The position numbers were made by a program, and so were the translations under genes. From assembly GCF_002812705.1 (NCBI RefSeq), contig NZ_CP025030.1, positions 4,464,001 to 4,528,000 of the forward strand: a stretch of DNA of 64,000 nt, written 5' to 3'. Below the pieces are notes generated by a model that worked only from the letters and a program-made list of their open reading frames with translations, was not told where the DNA came from and did no database searches. Origin of the DNA: Achromobacter spanius. GTDB taxonomy: Bacteria > Pseudomonadota > Gammaproteobacteria > Burkholderiales > Burkholderiaceae_B. The first letter of the stretch is position 1. Each line of letters begins with the position of its first letter. Shown one piece after another: positions 33,881 to 43,614 of the stretch.

Positions 33881-35518
33881 ATGTCCGATACCGTGGATGT
33901 CATCGTGGTGGGCGCCGGCTCGGCCGGATGCGTGATGGCCAATCGGCTTAGCGCCGACGGCGCGCACGCCGTCTGCCTGCTGGAAGCCGGCCCCAGGGAC
34001 ACTTACCCCTGGATCCACATTCCCATCGGCTACGGCAAGACCATGTTCCACAAGGTGGTGAACTGGGGCTACTACACCGACCCCGACCCCAACATGCTGG
34101 GCCGCCGCATCTACTGGCCGCGCGGGCGCACCTTGGGCGGCTCCAGCGCCATCAACGGCCTGATCTACATACGCGGCCAGCGCGCCGACTACGATGCCTG
34201 GGCGCACGCGGGCAACCCCGGCTGGGGCTGGGACGATTGCCTGCCCTACTTTCGCAAACTGGAAAACAACGACCTGGGCGAAGGACCCACCCGGGGCGTG
34301 GACGGCCCCTTGGACGCCACGTCCATCAAGACGCCGCACCCGCTGGTGGAAGCAATGATCGCCGCTGCGGGAACGCTTGGCGTGCCGGCGCTGCGGGACT
34401 TCAACACGGGCGACCAGGAAGGCGTGGGCTACTACCAACTGACCACGCGCAACGGCCGCCGCTGCTCCACCGCCGTGGCCTACTTGCGGCCCGCCGAAGG
34501 CCGCCCCAACCTGCGCGTGGAAACCGATGCCCACGCCATGGCGATTCTGTTCGAAGGCGGACGCGCCTGCGGCGTGCGCTACCGGCAAGGCGGCCAGGTG
34601 CGAACACTACGCGCGCGGCGCGAGGTGGTGCTGTGCGCGGGCGCGTTGCAATCGCCGCAGTTGCTGCAACTCTCGGGCGTGGGGCCGGCCGCGCTGCTGC
34701 GCCAGTTTGGTATCCGCGTGGTGCGCGACCTGCCCGGCGTTGGTGAAAACCTGCAAGACCACTTGCAGATCCGGCTTATCTACGAGACCACGCGGCCCAT
34801 CACCACCAATGACCAGTTGCGCAGCCTGCACGGGCGCGTGCGCATGGGCTTGCAATGGCTGCTGTTCCGGGGCGGCCCGCTGGCGGTCGGCATCAACCAG
34901 GGCGGCCTGTTCTGCCGGGTGGATCCGGCCAGCCTTACGCCCGACACCCAGTACCACTTCGCCACGCTATCGGCCGACATGGCCGGCGGCAAGGTGCATC
35001 CGTTTTCAGGCTGCACGTATTCCGTCTGCCAATTGCGCCCGAGCTCACGCGGCCAGGTGCGGCTGCGCAGCGCGGACCCGTTCGAAGCGCCGTCCATGCA
35101 GGCCAACTACCTGTCCACGGAACTGGACCGCGGCATGACCGTGGCGGCCGTCAAGCATGCGCGGCGACTGGCCGCGACCGAGCCGCTGGCCGGGCTGATG
35201 AAACGCGAGTTCCGGCCCGGGCCCGACGTGCGCACGGATGACGACATCCTGCATTTCTGCCGCGAACATGGGGCCACCATCTTCCACCCCTCGGGCACGG
35301 CCAAGATGGGGCCGCGTGGCGACCCGATGGCGGTGGTGGACGAACGCCTGCGCGTGCATGGCGTGGCCGGACTGCGGGTGGTGGACTGCTCCATCATGCC
35401 CACGCTGGTCTCGGGCAACACCAATGCGCCCGTGGTGATGCTGGCCGAACGCGCGGCCGATTTCATACTGGAAGATTTCAAGCTGTCCCGGCGCCGGGCG
35501 GATCTTGTCACCGCCTGA
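33881..35518 (+). CDS. GMC-family flavin alcohol dehydrogenase (BetA/AlkJ-like)
   Basis: A 545-residue glucose-methanol-choline oxidoreductase. The FAD dinucleotide motif is VGAGSAGCVMANRL (9-22) and the GMC signature 1 is GRTLGGSSAINGLIYIRG. The active-site histidine is H469 in FHPSGTAKMG, with the second-position Asn in SGNTNAP (511-517). ATG 33881 has GGGAG upstream. It oxidises an alcohol to an aldehyde; choline, alkanols and polyethylene glycols are all family substrates. The transporter gene follows after 96 nt, suggesting uptake and oxidation of the same compound. Confidence 0.93.
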   Translation: MSDTVDVIVVGAGSAGCVMANRLSADGAHAVCLLEAGPRDTYPWIHIPIGYGKTMFHKVVNWGYYTDPDPNMLGRRIYWPRGRTLGGSSAINGLIYIRGQRADYDAWAHAGNPGWGWDDCLPYFRKLENNDLGEGPTRGVDGPLDATSIKTPHPLVEAMIAAAGTLGVPALRDFNTGDQEGVGYYQLTTRNGRRCSTAVAYLRPAEGRPNLRVETDAHAMAILFEGGRACGVRYRQGGQVRTLRARREVVLCAGALQSPQLLQLSGVGPAALLRQFGIRVVRDLPGVGENLQDHLQIRLIYETTRPITTNDQLRSLHGRVRMGLQWLLFRGGPLAVGINQGGLFCRVDPASLTPDTQYHFATLSADMAGGKVHPFSGCTYSVCQLRPSSRGQVRLRSADPFEAPSMQANYLSTELDRGMTVAAVKHARRLAATEPLAGLMKREFRPGPDVRTDDDILHFCREHGATIFHPSGTAKMGPRGDPMAVVDERLRVHGVAGLRVVDCSIMPTLVSGNTNAPVVMLAERAADFILEDFKLSRRRADLVTA

Positions 35519-35614
35519 CCGCCCTCCCATCGACAAGAAGGACGTTCGCAACGAAGCTCAAACCAGACCCGCGCACGGCGCCGCAGAGTGCCCCGCCCAC
35601 CAAAGGAGACTGCA

Positions 35615-36955
35615 ATGCCCAAGCAAAACGAAGCCGCGGTACGCAAGGTCGTCACCGCATCCCTGATCGGCGCCACCATCGAGTGGTACGACTTTTTTCT
35701 ATACGGTGTGGTGGCCGGCATCGTATTCAACAAGCTGTACTTTCCCACCGGCGACCCGCTGGTCTCCACCATGCTGGCCTACACCACCTTCGCGGTGGGC
35801 TTCATCACCCGGCCGCTGGGCGGGCTGATCTTCGGCCACTTTGGCGACCGCATCGGCCGCAAGAGCATGCTGGTGATGACGCTGATGATCATGGGCGTGT
35901 CCACCTTCCTGATCGGCCTGGTGCCTACCTACGACAGCATCGGCGTGTGGGCGCCCATCCTGTTGCTGCTGCTGCGCATCTTCCAGGGCATCGGCCTGGG
36001 CGGTGAATGGGGCGGCGCGGTGTTGATGGCCTACGAATACGCGCCGCCGGGCAAGAAAGGCTTTTATGCGTCGCTGCCGCAGATCGGGCTGGCTATCGGC
36101 CTGTGCCTGGCGTCCGGCACGGTGGCGCTGCTGTCCACCTTGCTGACCGACGAACAGTTCATGGCCTGGGGCTGGCGCATTGCCTTCCTGGCGTCCGCCG
36201 CCATGGTGCTGGTGGGCATGTACATCCGGCTGAACATCAAGGAAACGCCCGAGTTCACGGCCGTTAAGGCCAACAATGCCGAAAGCCGCATTCCGTTCTT
36301 CGACATGCTCAAGCGCTACCCCGGCAACGTGTTCAAGGGCATGGGCGCGCGCTACATTGACGGCGTGTTCTTCAACGTGTTCGGCGTGTTTTCAATTTCG
36401 TACCTGACGCAGACCGTGCAGATCACGCGCACCGAGGCGCTGATCGGCGTCATGGCCGCCGCGCTGGTGATGTGCTTTTTCATCCCCTTCTTCGGCCGCT
36501 TGTCCGACCGCATCGGCCGCACGCGCGTCTACTTCTGGGGCTCGTTGATCACGGCGCTCGCGTCGTTTCCCGGCTTCTGGCTGATGCTGAACAGCCAGGG
36601 CAACGTAATGCTGATCTGGCTTGCCATCATCATCCCGTTCGGCATCTTCTACGCCGCCATCTACGGACCCGAAGCCGCGCTGTTCTGCGAGCTGTTCGAC
36701 GCCAAGGTCCGCTACACGGGGATCTCGTTCGTGTACCAGTTCTCGGGCATCTTCGCCTCGGGCATCACGCCCATCATCGCCACCGCGCTGTTGAAGACGG
36801 GCGGTGGGCAGCCGTGGTTGATCTGCCTGTACGTGCTGTTCGCCGGCGCGGTATCGGCGTGGTGCGCGTGGCTGATCGGGCGTGGCAAGCCCGCCGAAGA
36901 CCCCGTCGCGCAGTCTTCGGCGCCCCTGCCCCGCGCGGGTTTGCGCAAGGCCTGA
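35615..36955 (+). CDS. MFS transporter, metabolite:H+ symporter (MHS) family
   Basis: A 446-residue twelve-helix transporter of the MHS group (ShiA/ProP/KgtP-like). Early signature: IGATIEWYDFFLYGV (residues 18-32). The loop 2-3 motif is FGHFGDRIGRK, and RIFQGIGLGGEWGGA lies in helix 4. AAAGGAG precedes ATG 35615. These symporters take up organic acids, betaines or dicarboxylates. It is co-oriented with the GMC dehydrogenase gene and converges on the RND efflux operon, with only 21 nt between stop codons. Confidence 0.94.
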   Translation: MPKQNEAAVRKVVTASLIGATIEWYDFFLYGVVAGIVFNKLYFPTGDPLVSTMLAYTTFAVGFITRPLGGLIFGHFGDRIGRKSMLVMTLMIMGVSTFLIGLVPTYDSIGVWAPILLLLLRIFQGIGLGGEWGGAVLMAYEYAPPGKKGFYASLPQIGLAIGLCLASGTVALLSTLLTDEQFMAWGWRIAFLASAAMVLVGMYIRLNIKETPEFTAVKANNAESRIPFFDMLKRYPGNVFKGMGARYIDGVFFNVFGVFSISYLTQTVQITRTEALIGVMAAALVMCFFIPFFGRLSDRIGRTRVYFWGSLITALASFPGFWLMLNSQGNVMLIWLAIIIPFGIFYAAIYGPEAALFCELFDAKVRYTGISFVYQFSGIFASGITPIIATALLKTGGGQPWLICLYVLFAGAVSAWCAWLIGRGKPAEDPVAQSSAPLPRAGLRKA

Positions 36956-36976
36956 GCGGGGTCTGAGCGTGGCCGC

Positions 36977-38419
36977 TCAGTTGGCCTGCGCCACGGGCGG
37001 CTGGACGCCGGTCCAGCCGCCGCCCAGCGCCTTGAACAAGGTCGCCAGCGCAATCTGGCGCTGCGTGCTGACCTCGATATAGGTCAACTGATCCGTGAAC
37101 GCGCTGCGCTGCGCGTCCAGATAGCGCAGGTGGCTGTCCACGCCACCGCGATAGCGCGCTTCCGACAGGCGCATCGCTTCCTGGCTGGACTCGGCCAACG
37201 CCCGCCGCGAGGCCTCTTCGCGCCGCAAGGTGTCCGTGGCGGCCAGCGCGTCGGATACCTCTTTGAACGCGGTCTGGATCGCCAGCTCGTACTGCGCCAC
37301 GGCGATGTCCTTGCGCACCGTTGCCAGGTCCAGGTTGGCCACATTGCGCCCGCCCGAGAAAATGGGCAGCGTGATCTGCGGCGTGAACGACCAAGCCCGC
37401 TGACCACCGCCGAACAGGTCGGACAGGTCCGCGCTGGACGAACCGAACAGGCCCGTCAGCGTAATGCTGGGAAAGAACGCCGCCCGCGCCGCGCCGATGC
37501 TGGCGTTGCGCGCTTGCAGTTCGTGTTCGGCGGCCAGGATGTCGGGCCGACGTTCCAGCAGTTCCGACGGCGCCCCCGCCGCAATCTCCTGCACCAGCAC
37601 GGGCGACGTGGGCAATTGCTGGGGCAGGTAGGGACGCAGATCGTTCACACCTACCAGCAGCCCCAGCGCGTTGCCCGCCTGGCGGACCTCGCGGTCGATG
37701 CGCTCGCGCTCGGCGCGTGCCTGTTCGGTCAGGCCCAAGGCCTCTTGGTAGTCCAGCGCCGTGGCCGCGCCGGCCTGGCGCCGCTGGGCGGTCAGGTGCA
37801 GCGACGCCTCGCGGCTGGCCAGCGTCTGCTCGGTGACTTGCAGGCGGCGCATCGCGCTGTCGCGCGTGAGATACGCCTGGATCACTTCAGCCACCAAGCT
37901 GATGCGGGTGCTGTGCGCGGTTTCTTCGGTAGCCAGATAGCTTTGCAGCGCGGCGTCCGACAGGCTGCGCACGCGGCCAAACAGGTCGATCTCGAACGAG
38001 GTCAGCCCAATACCGGCCTGGTAGCTGCTTTGCACGGCCGAACTGCCCGTGCTGTTCAGGTCACCCGGCACCCGCTGCCGCGTGCCCGTGCCTTGCGCGT
38101 TGATGCCCGGCAGGCGGTCGGCGCGTTCAATGCGGTACTGCGCGCGGGCCGCCTCGATATTCAGCACGGCCTGGCGCAAGTCGCGGTTATTGTCCAGCGC
38201 CAACGCCACCAGTTGGCGCAAGGGCTCGTCGGTAACGAAGGCCTGCCAGTCCAGCGTGCCGGCCGCCGACGGCGCCGAGGCTTCCGGCTGGCCGAACTGC
38301 GTGGGGATGGGGGCATCAGGCCGCTGATAGACCGGCGCCATCGAGCAGCCGGCCAGCGCCGCCGTCAACATCAGGGCGCCCAGGGTGCGCGAAAAAGAAG
38401 TTTGCATCATGACGGTCAT
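36977..38419 (-). CDS. Outer-membrane factor lipoprotein of an RND efflux pump (OprM-like)
   Basis: A 480-residue TolC-family channel subunit. The signal peptide ends in ALAGC (lipidated C25) followed by SMAPVYQRPDAPIP. Long helical halves follow, with RRPDILAAEHELQARNASIGAARAAFFPSITL around 290-320 as the family signature. ATG 38419 overlaps the stop of the RND gene (ATGA), so it is coupled; ATG 38407 is a possible alternative. It is the third gene of the operon adaptor-RND pump-channel. Confidence 0.94.
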   Translation of the reverse strand: MTVMMQTSFSRTLGALMLTAALAGCSMAPVYQRPDAPIPTQFGQPEASAPSAAGTLDWQAFVTDEPLRQLVALALDNNRDLRQAVLNIEAARAQYRIERADRLPGINAQGTGTRQRVPGDLNSTGSSAVQSSYQAGIGLTSFEIDLFGRVRSLSDAALQSYLATEETAHSTRISLVAEVIQAYLTRDSAMRRLQVTEQTLASREASLHLTAQRRQAGAATALDYQEALGLTEQARAERERIDREVRQAGNALGLLVGVNDLRPYLPQQLPTSPVLVQEIAAGAPSELLERRPDILAAEHELQARNASIGAARAAFFPSITLTGLFGSSSADLSDLFGGGQRAWSFTPQITLPIFSGGRNVANLDLATVRKDIAVAQYELAIQTAFKEVSDALAATDTLRREEASRRALAESSQEAMRLSEARYRGGVDSHLRYLDAQRSAFTDQLTYIEVSTQRQIALATLFKALGGGWTGVQPPVAQAN

Positions 38420-41400
38420 TCCTCGGCCGTGCGCGTGGCAGGCAAGGCATCGGGGGCCGGCTTGCTGCGATTCTTCGGCAGCAGCGACAGCACCCAGACA
38501 AAGAAGATGGGCACAAAAATCACGCCCAACAAGGTGGCGGTCAGCATGCCGCCGATCACGCCCACGCCCAAGGCGCGCTGGCTGGCCGCGCCCGCGCCGC
38601 TGGCCAGCGCCAGGGGCACCACGCCCAGGATGAACGCCAGCGACGTCATCACAATGGGACGAAAGCGCAGCTTGGCGGCCTGGATGGCGGCGTCCGCCAG
38701 CGTGTGGCCCTGCTCGCGCAGGCTCTTGGCGAACTCCACGATCAGGATGGCGTTCTTGGCCGCCAGGCCGATGATGGTGATCAGGCCCACCTTGAAGTAC
38801 ACATCGTTGGACATGCCCAGCACGGTTACCGCCAACACCGAACCCAGCGCGCCGATCGGCACGATCAGCATCACCGATGCCGGAATGGCCCAGCTTTCAT
38901 ACAGCGCCACCATCAGCAGGAACACCACCAGGAACGCCAGCGCGAACAGCATGGGCGCCTGCGCCCCGGCGAATTTCTCCTGATACGACAGGCCGGTCCA
39001 TTCATAGCCAATGCCGTTGGGCAGTTCGGACACGATCTTTTCAATCACGGCCATGGCCTCGCCCGTGCTGTGCCCCGGCATCGCGTCGCCCGCGATCTTG
39101 AACGCGGGGTAGCCGTTGTAACGCGAGATCTGCACGGGGCCATTTTCCCAATCGGTCTTGACGAAGGCCGACAGCGGCACCATGCCGCCCGACTTGTTCG
39201 GCACGTTCAGCGTCAGGATGCTTTCGGGCGTCATCCGGTCACGCACATCGGCCTGCACCACCACGCGCTGCAAGCGCCCGGCGTTGGCAAAGTCATTAAC
39301 GGTGGCCGAGCCATAGGCCGCCGAGATGGCCGTGCTGATCGTGTCAAAGCCCACGCCCAGCGCTTCGGCCTTCTGGCGGTCGATGTCCAGGCGCAACTGC
39401 GGCGCGTCGGCCAGGCCTTCCATCATGGCGTAGGCGATAACGGGCGAGCTATTGGCCTTGGCCAGCAATTGGTTGCGTGCATCGGTCAGCGCCTGGCGGC
39501 CCAAGCCGCCCCGGTCTTGCAGGCGCAGCGCAAAGCCGCCTGAATTACCCAGGCCGTCGATGGGCGGCGGGTTCACCGCCATGATGGAACCGTCCGGGAT
39601 CACCGCGAAGCGTTCGTTCACGCCAGCCGCCACATCCGAGGCTGCCTGACCCTTGCCGCGTTCAGACCAGTCTTTCAGCGTGGGAAACGCAATGCCCGCG
39701 TTCTGGCCGGTGCCCGAAAAGCTGAAGCCCATCACGGTAAAGGCGTCGCCCATCGCGTCCAGCGACATCAGGTGTTCCTCGACATCCGCCACGACCTTGT
39801 CGGTGCGGTTGTAGGTAGCGCCCGGCGGCAACTGCACGTCAACAATGACGTAGCCCTGGTCTTCGGCCGGCACGAAGGATTCCGGCACGCGCACGTACAA
39901 CACGCCCAGCACCGCCACGATGGCCACGTAGATCACCATGTAGCGGCCGGTGCGCTTGACCAGCCGCGAGTTCAAGGCTTCGAAGCGCCCGGTCAGGCGG
40001 TTGAACATGCGGTTGAAGCCGCCGAAGAAGCCCTTCTTCTCGTCGTGATGCCCCTTCGGGATGGGCTTGAGGAAGGTGGCGCACAACGCCGGCGTGAAGG
40101 TCAGCGCCAAGAAGCCCGAGAACAGAATCGACACCGCCAGCGACAGCGAAAACTGCTGGTAGATGACGCCCACCGAGCCGCTCATGAAGGCCAGCGGCAG
40201 GAACACGGCGGACAGCACCAGCGTAATGCCGACGATGGCGCCCGACACCTGCTCCATGGCCTTGATGGTGGCCTCGCGCGGGGGCAAGCCTTCTTCGGCC
40301 ATGATGCGTTCCACGTTTTCGACCACCACGATGGCGTCGTCCACCAGGATGCCGATGGCCAGCACCATGCCGAACATCGTCATCATGTTGACCGAGAAGC
40401 CCAGCACCGACATCACCGCGAACGTGCCCAACAAGCAGACCGGCACGACGATGGTGGGGATGAGCGTGTAGCGGAAATTCTGCAGGAACAGGAACATCAC
40501 CAGGAAGACCAACACCATGGCTTCCAGCAGCGTGTGCACGACCTTGGTGATGGCCACGCTGACAAACTGCGAGGTATCAAAAGGCACCGAGAATTCCACG
40601 TCCTCGGGGAACGAGGCCGACAATTCCTGCAAGCGTGCCTTCACGGCCTTGACCGTGTCGATGGCGTTGGCGCCCGGCGCCAACTGCACCGCCGCGCCCA
40701 CCGACTTCTTGCCGTTCAGGCGCGTTTCAAAGTCGTAGCTCTGGCGCCCCACTTCCAGGCGCGCCACGTCCGACAGATGCACGACCGAGCCATCCGCATT
40801 CGCGCGCAGCACGATGTTGCCGAATTCCTCCGGCGAATCCAGCATGCCCTTGACCGCCAGCGTGGCCGTCAATTCTTGTTCGGACGAACCGGGGCGGCTG
40901 CCGAAACTGCCGGCCGGCACCTGCAAGTTTTGCGCGGCGATGGCCGCGTTGACGTCCGCCACCGACAGGCCCACGCCCAGCAACTTTTGCGGGTCGATCC
41001 ACACGCGCATGGCCGCTTCGGCGCCAAAGAACTGCACCTTGCCCACGCCTTTGACGCGGCGGATCTCGTTGTTGATGTGGCGCGCGGCGTAGTCCGACAA
41101 GCCGACCACGTCCTTGTGCGCGTCTTCGCCCTTGTACGTCAGCGCGTAGATCATCAGGAAGTTCGAGCTGGCCTGCTCCACCTGCAAGCCCTGCTGCGTC
41201 ACCGCCTGCGGCAGGCGTGCTTCGGCCTTCTTGATGCGGTTCTGCACGTCCACCTGCGCCAGGTCCGGGTCCATGCCCGGTTCGAACGTGACGGTGATTT
41301 CAGCGCTGCCGCTAGAACTGCTGGACGACTCGTAATACAGCATGTTCTTGGCGCCGTTCAGCTCTTCTTCGATGACGCTCGTCACCGAATCCACCAGCAC

Positions 41401-41565
41401 CGAGGCCGACGCGCCGGGATAGGTGGCGGCAATGGTCACCTGGGGCGGCGCCACCACCGGAAACTGCGATACCGGCAGCGACGGAATCGCCAGCAAGCCC
41501 GCCAGCGAAATGAAGATGGCCACCACCCACGCAAAATTGGGACGGCCAATAAAAAACTTGGACAT
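38416..41565 (-). CDS. RND multidrug efflux transporter (AcrB/MexB/MexY family)
   Basis: A 1049-residue HAE1-type proton-driven pump. It has twelve membrane helices and two large periplasmic loops. The proton-relay aspartates lie in GILVDDAIVVVENVERIMAEEG in helix 4, and the relay lysine in GLAAKNAILIVEFAK in helix 10. Blocks such as DWSER and LRLQDRGG in the porter domain resemble MexY/AmrB as well as AcrB. In Achromobacter such pumps are named Axy, but I cannot assign which one from sequence alone. It lies 40 nt after the adaptor gene. Confidence 0.96.
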   Translation of the reverse strand: MSKFFIGRPNFAWVVAIFISLAGLLAIPSLPVSQFPVVAPPQVTIAATYPGASASVLVDSVTSVIEEELNGAKNMLYYESSSSSSGSAEITVTFEPGMDPDLAQVDVQNRIKKAEARLPQAVTQQGLQVEQASSNFLMIYALTYKGEDAHKDVVGLSDYAARHINNEIRRVKGVGKVQFFGAEAAMRVWIDPQKLLGVGLSVADVNAAIAAQNLQVPAGSFGSRPGSSEQELTATLAVKGMLDSPEEFGNIVLRANADGSVVHLSDVARLEVGRQSYDFETRLNGKKSVGAAVQLAPGANAIDTVKAVKARLQELSASFPEDVEFSVPFDTSQFVSVAITKVVHTLLEAMVLVFLVMFLFLQNFRYTLIPTIVVPVCLLGTFAVMSVLGFSVNMMTMFGMVLAIGILVDDAIVVVENVERIMAEEGLPPREATIKAMEQVSGAIVGITLVLSAVFLPLAFMSGSVGVIYQQFSLSLAVSILFSGFLALTFTPALCATFLKPIPKGHHDEKKGFFGGFNRMFNRLTGRFEALNSRLVKRTGRYMVIYVAIVAVLGVLYVRVPESFVPAEDQGYVIVDVQLPPGATYNRTDKVVADVEEHLMSLDAMGDAFTVMGFSFSGTGQNAGIAFPTLKDWSERGKGQAASDVAAGVNERFAVIPDGSIMAVNPPPIDGLGNSGGFALRLQDRGGLGRQALTDARNQLLAKANSSPVIAYAMMEGLADAPQLRLDIDRQKAEALGVGFDTISTAISAAYGSATVNDFANAGRLQRVVVQADVRDRMTPESILTLNVPNKSGGMVPLSAFVKTDWENGPVQISRYNGYPAFKIAGDAMPGHSTGEAMAVIEKIVSELPNGIGYEWTGLSYQEKFAGAQAPMLFALAFLVVFLLMVALYESWAIPASVMLIVPIGALGSVLAVTVLGMSNDVYFKVGLITIIGLAAKNAILIVEFAKSLREQGHTLADAAIQAAKLRFRPIVMTSLAFILGVVPLALASGAGAASQRALGVGVIGGMLTATLLGVIFVPIFFVWVLSLLPKNRSKPAPDALPATRTAEE

Positions 41566-41605
41566 GATCTACCTTTGGGAATGCACGCGGTGCGTGGGCG
41601 GCTGC

Positions 41606-42811
41606 TTAGTTCGCGGCATGGCTGGCGGCTGGGTCGGTGGCCGGGTTGCTTGCCGCAACCCGCGCTTGTTCAGCGGGCGGCGTCACGCTGACTTTCTGGC
41701 CGGGCACGGCGGCAGACACGCCGCCCACGATCACGCGGTCGCCCACCGACAGGCCGTCGACGATGTGCCAGTCCGCGCCGCGCATCGTGCCGGTTTGCAC
41801 CGCGCGCGATTCCACCACGTCGTCCTTGCCCACCAGCATCACCTGCGGTTTGCCATCGGTGCTGCGCGTAACCGCACGCTGCGGCACCAGGATGGCGTTC
41901 GGGTCCACGCCCTGTTGCGTTTCCACGCGCACGTACATGCCGGGCAACAGCAACACGTCGGGGTTGGCGAATTCGCCGCGCACCGACACCTGGCCGGTGC
42001 TGCGGTCCACCGCGATGTCCGAGAACAGCAGCTTGCCGCTGCGCCGTTGGTCCGTGCCGTCGATCGTGATAGAGATGCTGGCGCCCTCGCCCTGCCCCAG
42101 GCTGCCGTTTTGCAACGCCGCGCGCATGCGCAGCATGTCGGCCACGGGCTGGTTGAAGTCGACGTAGATGGGGTCCAGTTGCTGGATCGTTGCCATGGCG
42201 GTGGCTTCGTTCTGGCCGACCAGCGCGCCTTCGGTCACCTGCGCGCGACCGATGCGGCCCGAGATCGGCGCCTTGACGGTGGCGTAGTCCAGGTTCAGTT
42301 GCGCGGTCTCGACGTCGGCCTGGGCAGACCGGCGCGCGGCCTGGGCACTTTTCAGCGTGGTGGTGGCGGTATCGAAATCCTGCTGGCTGACGGCTTCGAT
42401 CTTCACCAAGGGGGTGTAGCGCTTCAAGATGGCTTGCGCGTCGGCCACGGCGGCGTCCGCCTTGGCGAGCTCGCCCTGCGCGCGCGACAGCGCGGCCTTG
42501 AACGGCGCGGGGTCGATGCGGAACAGCACATCGCCCGCCTTCACGTCGGCGCCTTCCTCAAAGTTGCGGCTCAGAACGATGCCCGCCACGCGGGCGCGCA
42601 CTTCGGCCACCCGAACCGGTTCGACGCGCCCGGGCAAGGTGCTGGACAGCGCATAGCGCTGCGCTTGCACCTCAACCACCTGCACCGGACGCGGCGTGTC
42701 GGCCTGCGCCTGGTTGGGGCTTTCGCCGCCGCAGCCAGCCAAAACCAGGGTCAAGCCCAGGGCTGACACCAATGCCGTCGCGGGCAAGCGCCGCTTCATC
42801 TGAATCTTCAT
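41606..42811 (-). CDS. RND efflux periplasmic adaptor lipoprotein (AcrA/MexA family)
   Basis: A 401-residue membrane-fusion protein. The signal peptide ends in LVLAGC (lipidated C27). The first half-lipoyl motif is RARVAGIVLSRNFEEGADVKAGDVLFRIDPAPFKAAL, the hairpin spans about 100-170, and the second half-lipoyl is LDYATVKAPISGRIGRAQVTEGALVG. The barrel and membrane-proximal domains have typical DRSTGQVSVRGEFANPDVLLLPGMYVRV. It is the first gene of the operon, divergent from the TetR gene, with probable operators in the 215-nt gap. Confidence 0.95.
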   Translation of the reverse strand: MKIQMKRRLPATALVSALGLTLVLAGCGGESPNQAQADTPRPVQVVEVQAQRYALSSTLPGRVEPVRVAEVRARVAGIVLSRNFEEGADVKAGDVLFRIDPAPFKAALSRAQGELAKADAAVADAQAILKRYTPLVKIEAVSQQDFDTATTTLKSAQAARRSAQADVETAQLNLDYATVKAPISGRIGRAQVTEGALVGQNEATAMATIQQLDPIYVDFNQPVADMLRMRAALQNGSLGQGEGASISITIDGTDQRRSGKLLFSDIAVDRSTGQVSVRGEFANPDVLLLPGMYVRVETQQGVDPNAILVPQRAVTRSTDGKPQVMLVGKDDVVESRAVQTGTMRGADWHIVDGLSVGDRVIVGGVSAAVPGQKVSVTPPAEQARVAASNPATDPAASHAAN

Positions 42812-42877
42812 TTTTTTACCTTGCGCCCCGCGGCACTGTATTCACCAAGTTGCGGATGCTACTGGAAAGATCGATTT

Positions 42878-42907
42878 GAATCAATAAAGATTCATTTGAT
42901 TATCAAA
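42878..42907. promoter_or_regulatory. Palindromes in the RND/TetR divergent promoter region
   Basis: TTTGAT-T-ATCAAA (42895-42907) is a perfect palindrome, and GAATC-N6-GATTC (42878-42893) lies next to it. The AT-rich region between the adaptor and TetR genes is where a TetR repressor would bind. Confidence 0.45.
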
Positions 42908-43026
42908 AGATCATCAAAGACCATTAACAAGTCGTTTCTTGTCAAATCCGCAAAAGTTTGCACAAGCTGAATCCTGCATGCTCCAATACCCCGCAAATGA
43001 TCTCACGCACATAACAGGGGAAGGCG

Positions 43027-43614
43027 ATGTCTGACGACACAGGACACGAGCGGTTTTTGGTCGCGTTGGCGTTGGCGATGGTGGACCAGCCGCGCGCCAC
43101 CTTGCAGGAGCTGGCCAAGGCCGTGGGCGTCAGCAAGGCGACGCTATACCGCTTCTGTCAGACGCGGGACCAATTGGTCCTGCGGCTTACGACGCATTGC
43201 GCGCACATCATGAAGAAGGCGCTGGCGGACTCGCATCTGGATAGCGCGCCGCCGCGCGAGGCGCTACGCAACCTGATTCAGCAGAACATGGCGCACAAGG
43301 AATTGACCGCATTCCTGATGTATCACTGGAAGCCCGACAACGAGCAGCAGCCCGACATCATGAGCAGTTGGTCGGGCTACCAGGAATCGTTGGATGCGTT
43401 CTTCCTGCGCGGCCAGCGCGAAGGCGCCTTCCGCGTGGACATCACGGCGGCGGCGCTGACCGAGATGTTCTTCGGCGTGCTGACCAGCATGGTGGACGCC
43501 GAACGACGCGGGCGCGTCGCACGGCTGGGCATTGCGTCCGTGGTCGAGCAGATGATGCTGCACGGCATCGCCAGCGAACCGGTGCGCGCCCCGGTCCAGG
43601 GCGCGCCGGCCTGA
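43027..43614 (+). CDS. TetR family regulator divergent from the RND operon
   Basis: A 195-residue TetR/AcrR-type regulator. The DNA-binding helices are ATLQELAKAVGVSKATLYRFCQTRDQLVLRL (about 24-55); the C-terminal helical domain would bind pump substrates. Placement divergent from the efflux operon, with palindromes between, makes it the probable local repressor. Its stop codon abuts that of the convergent aldo/keto reductase gene with no spacer. Confidence 0.92.
   Translation: MSDDTGHERFLVALALAMVDQPRATLQELAKAVGVSKATLYRFCQTRDQLVLRLTTHCAHIMKKALADSHLDSAPPREALRNLIQQNMAHKELTAFLMYHWKPDNEQQPDIMSSWSGYQESLDAFFLRGQREGAFRVDITAAALTEMFFGVLTSMVDAERRGRVARLGIASVVEQMMLHGIASEPVRAPVQGAPA

Noticed and set aside
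37130..38983. A 617-codon open frame on the plus strand
   Set aside because: It is antisense to the outer-membrane factor and RND genes, with no recognisable motif.
39772..41691. A 639-codon open frame on the plus strand
   Set aside because: It is antisense to the RND transporter gene, whose identity is certain, and its product is His/Arg/Gln-rich without any domain.
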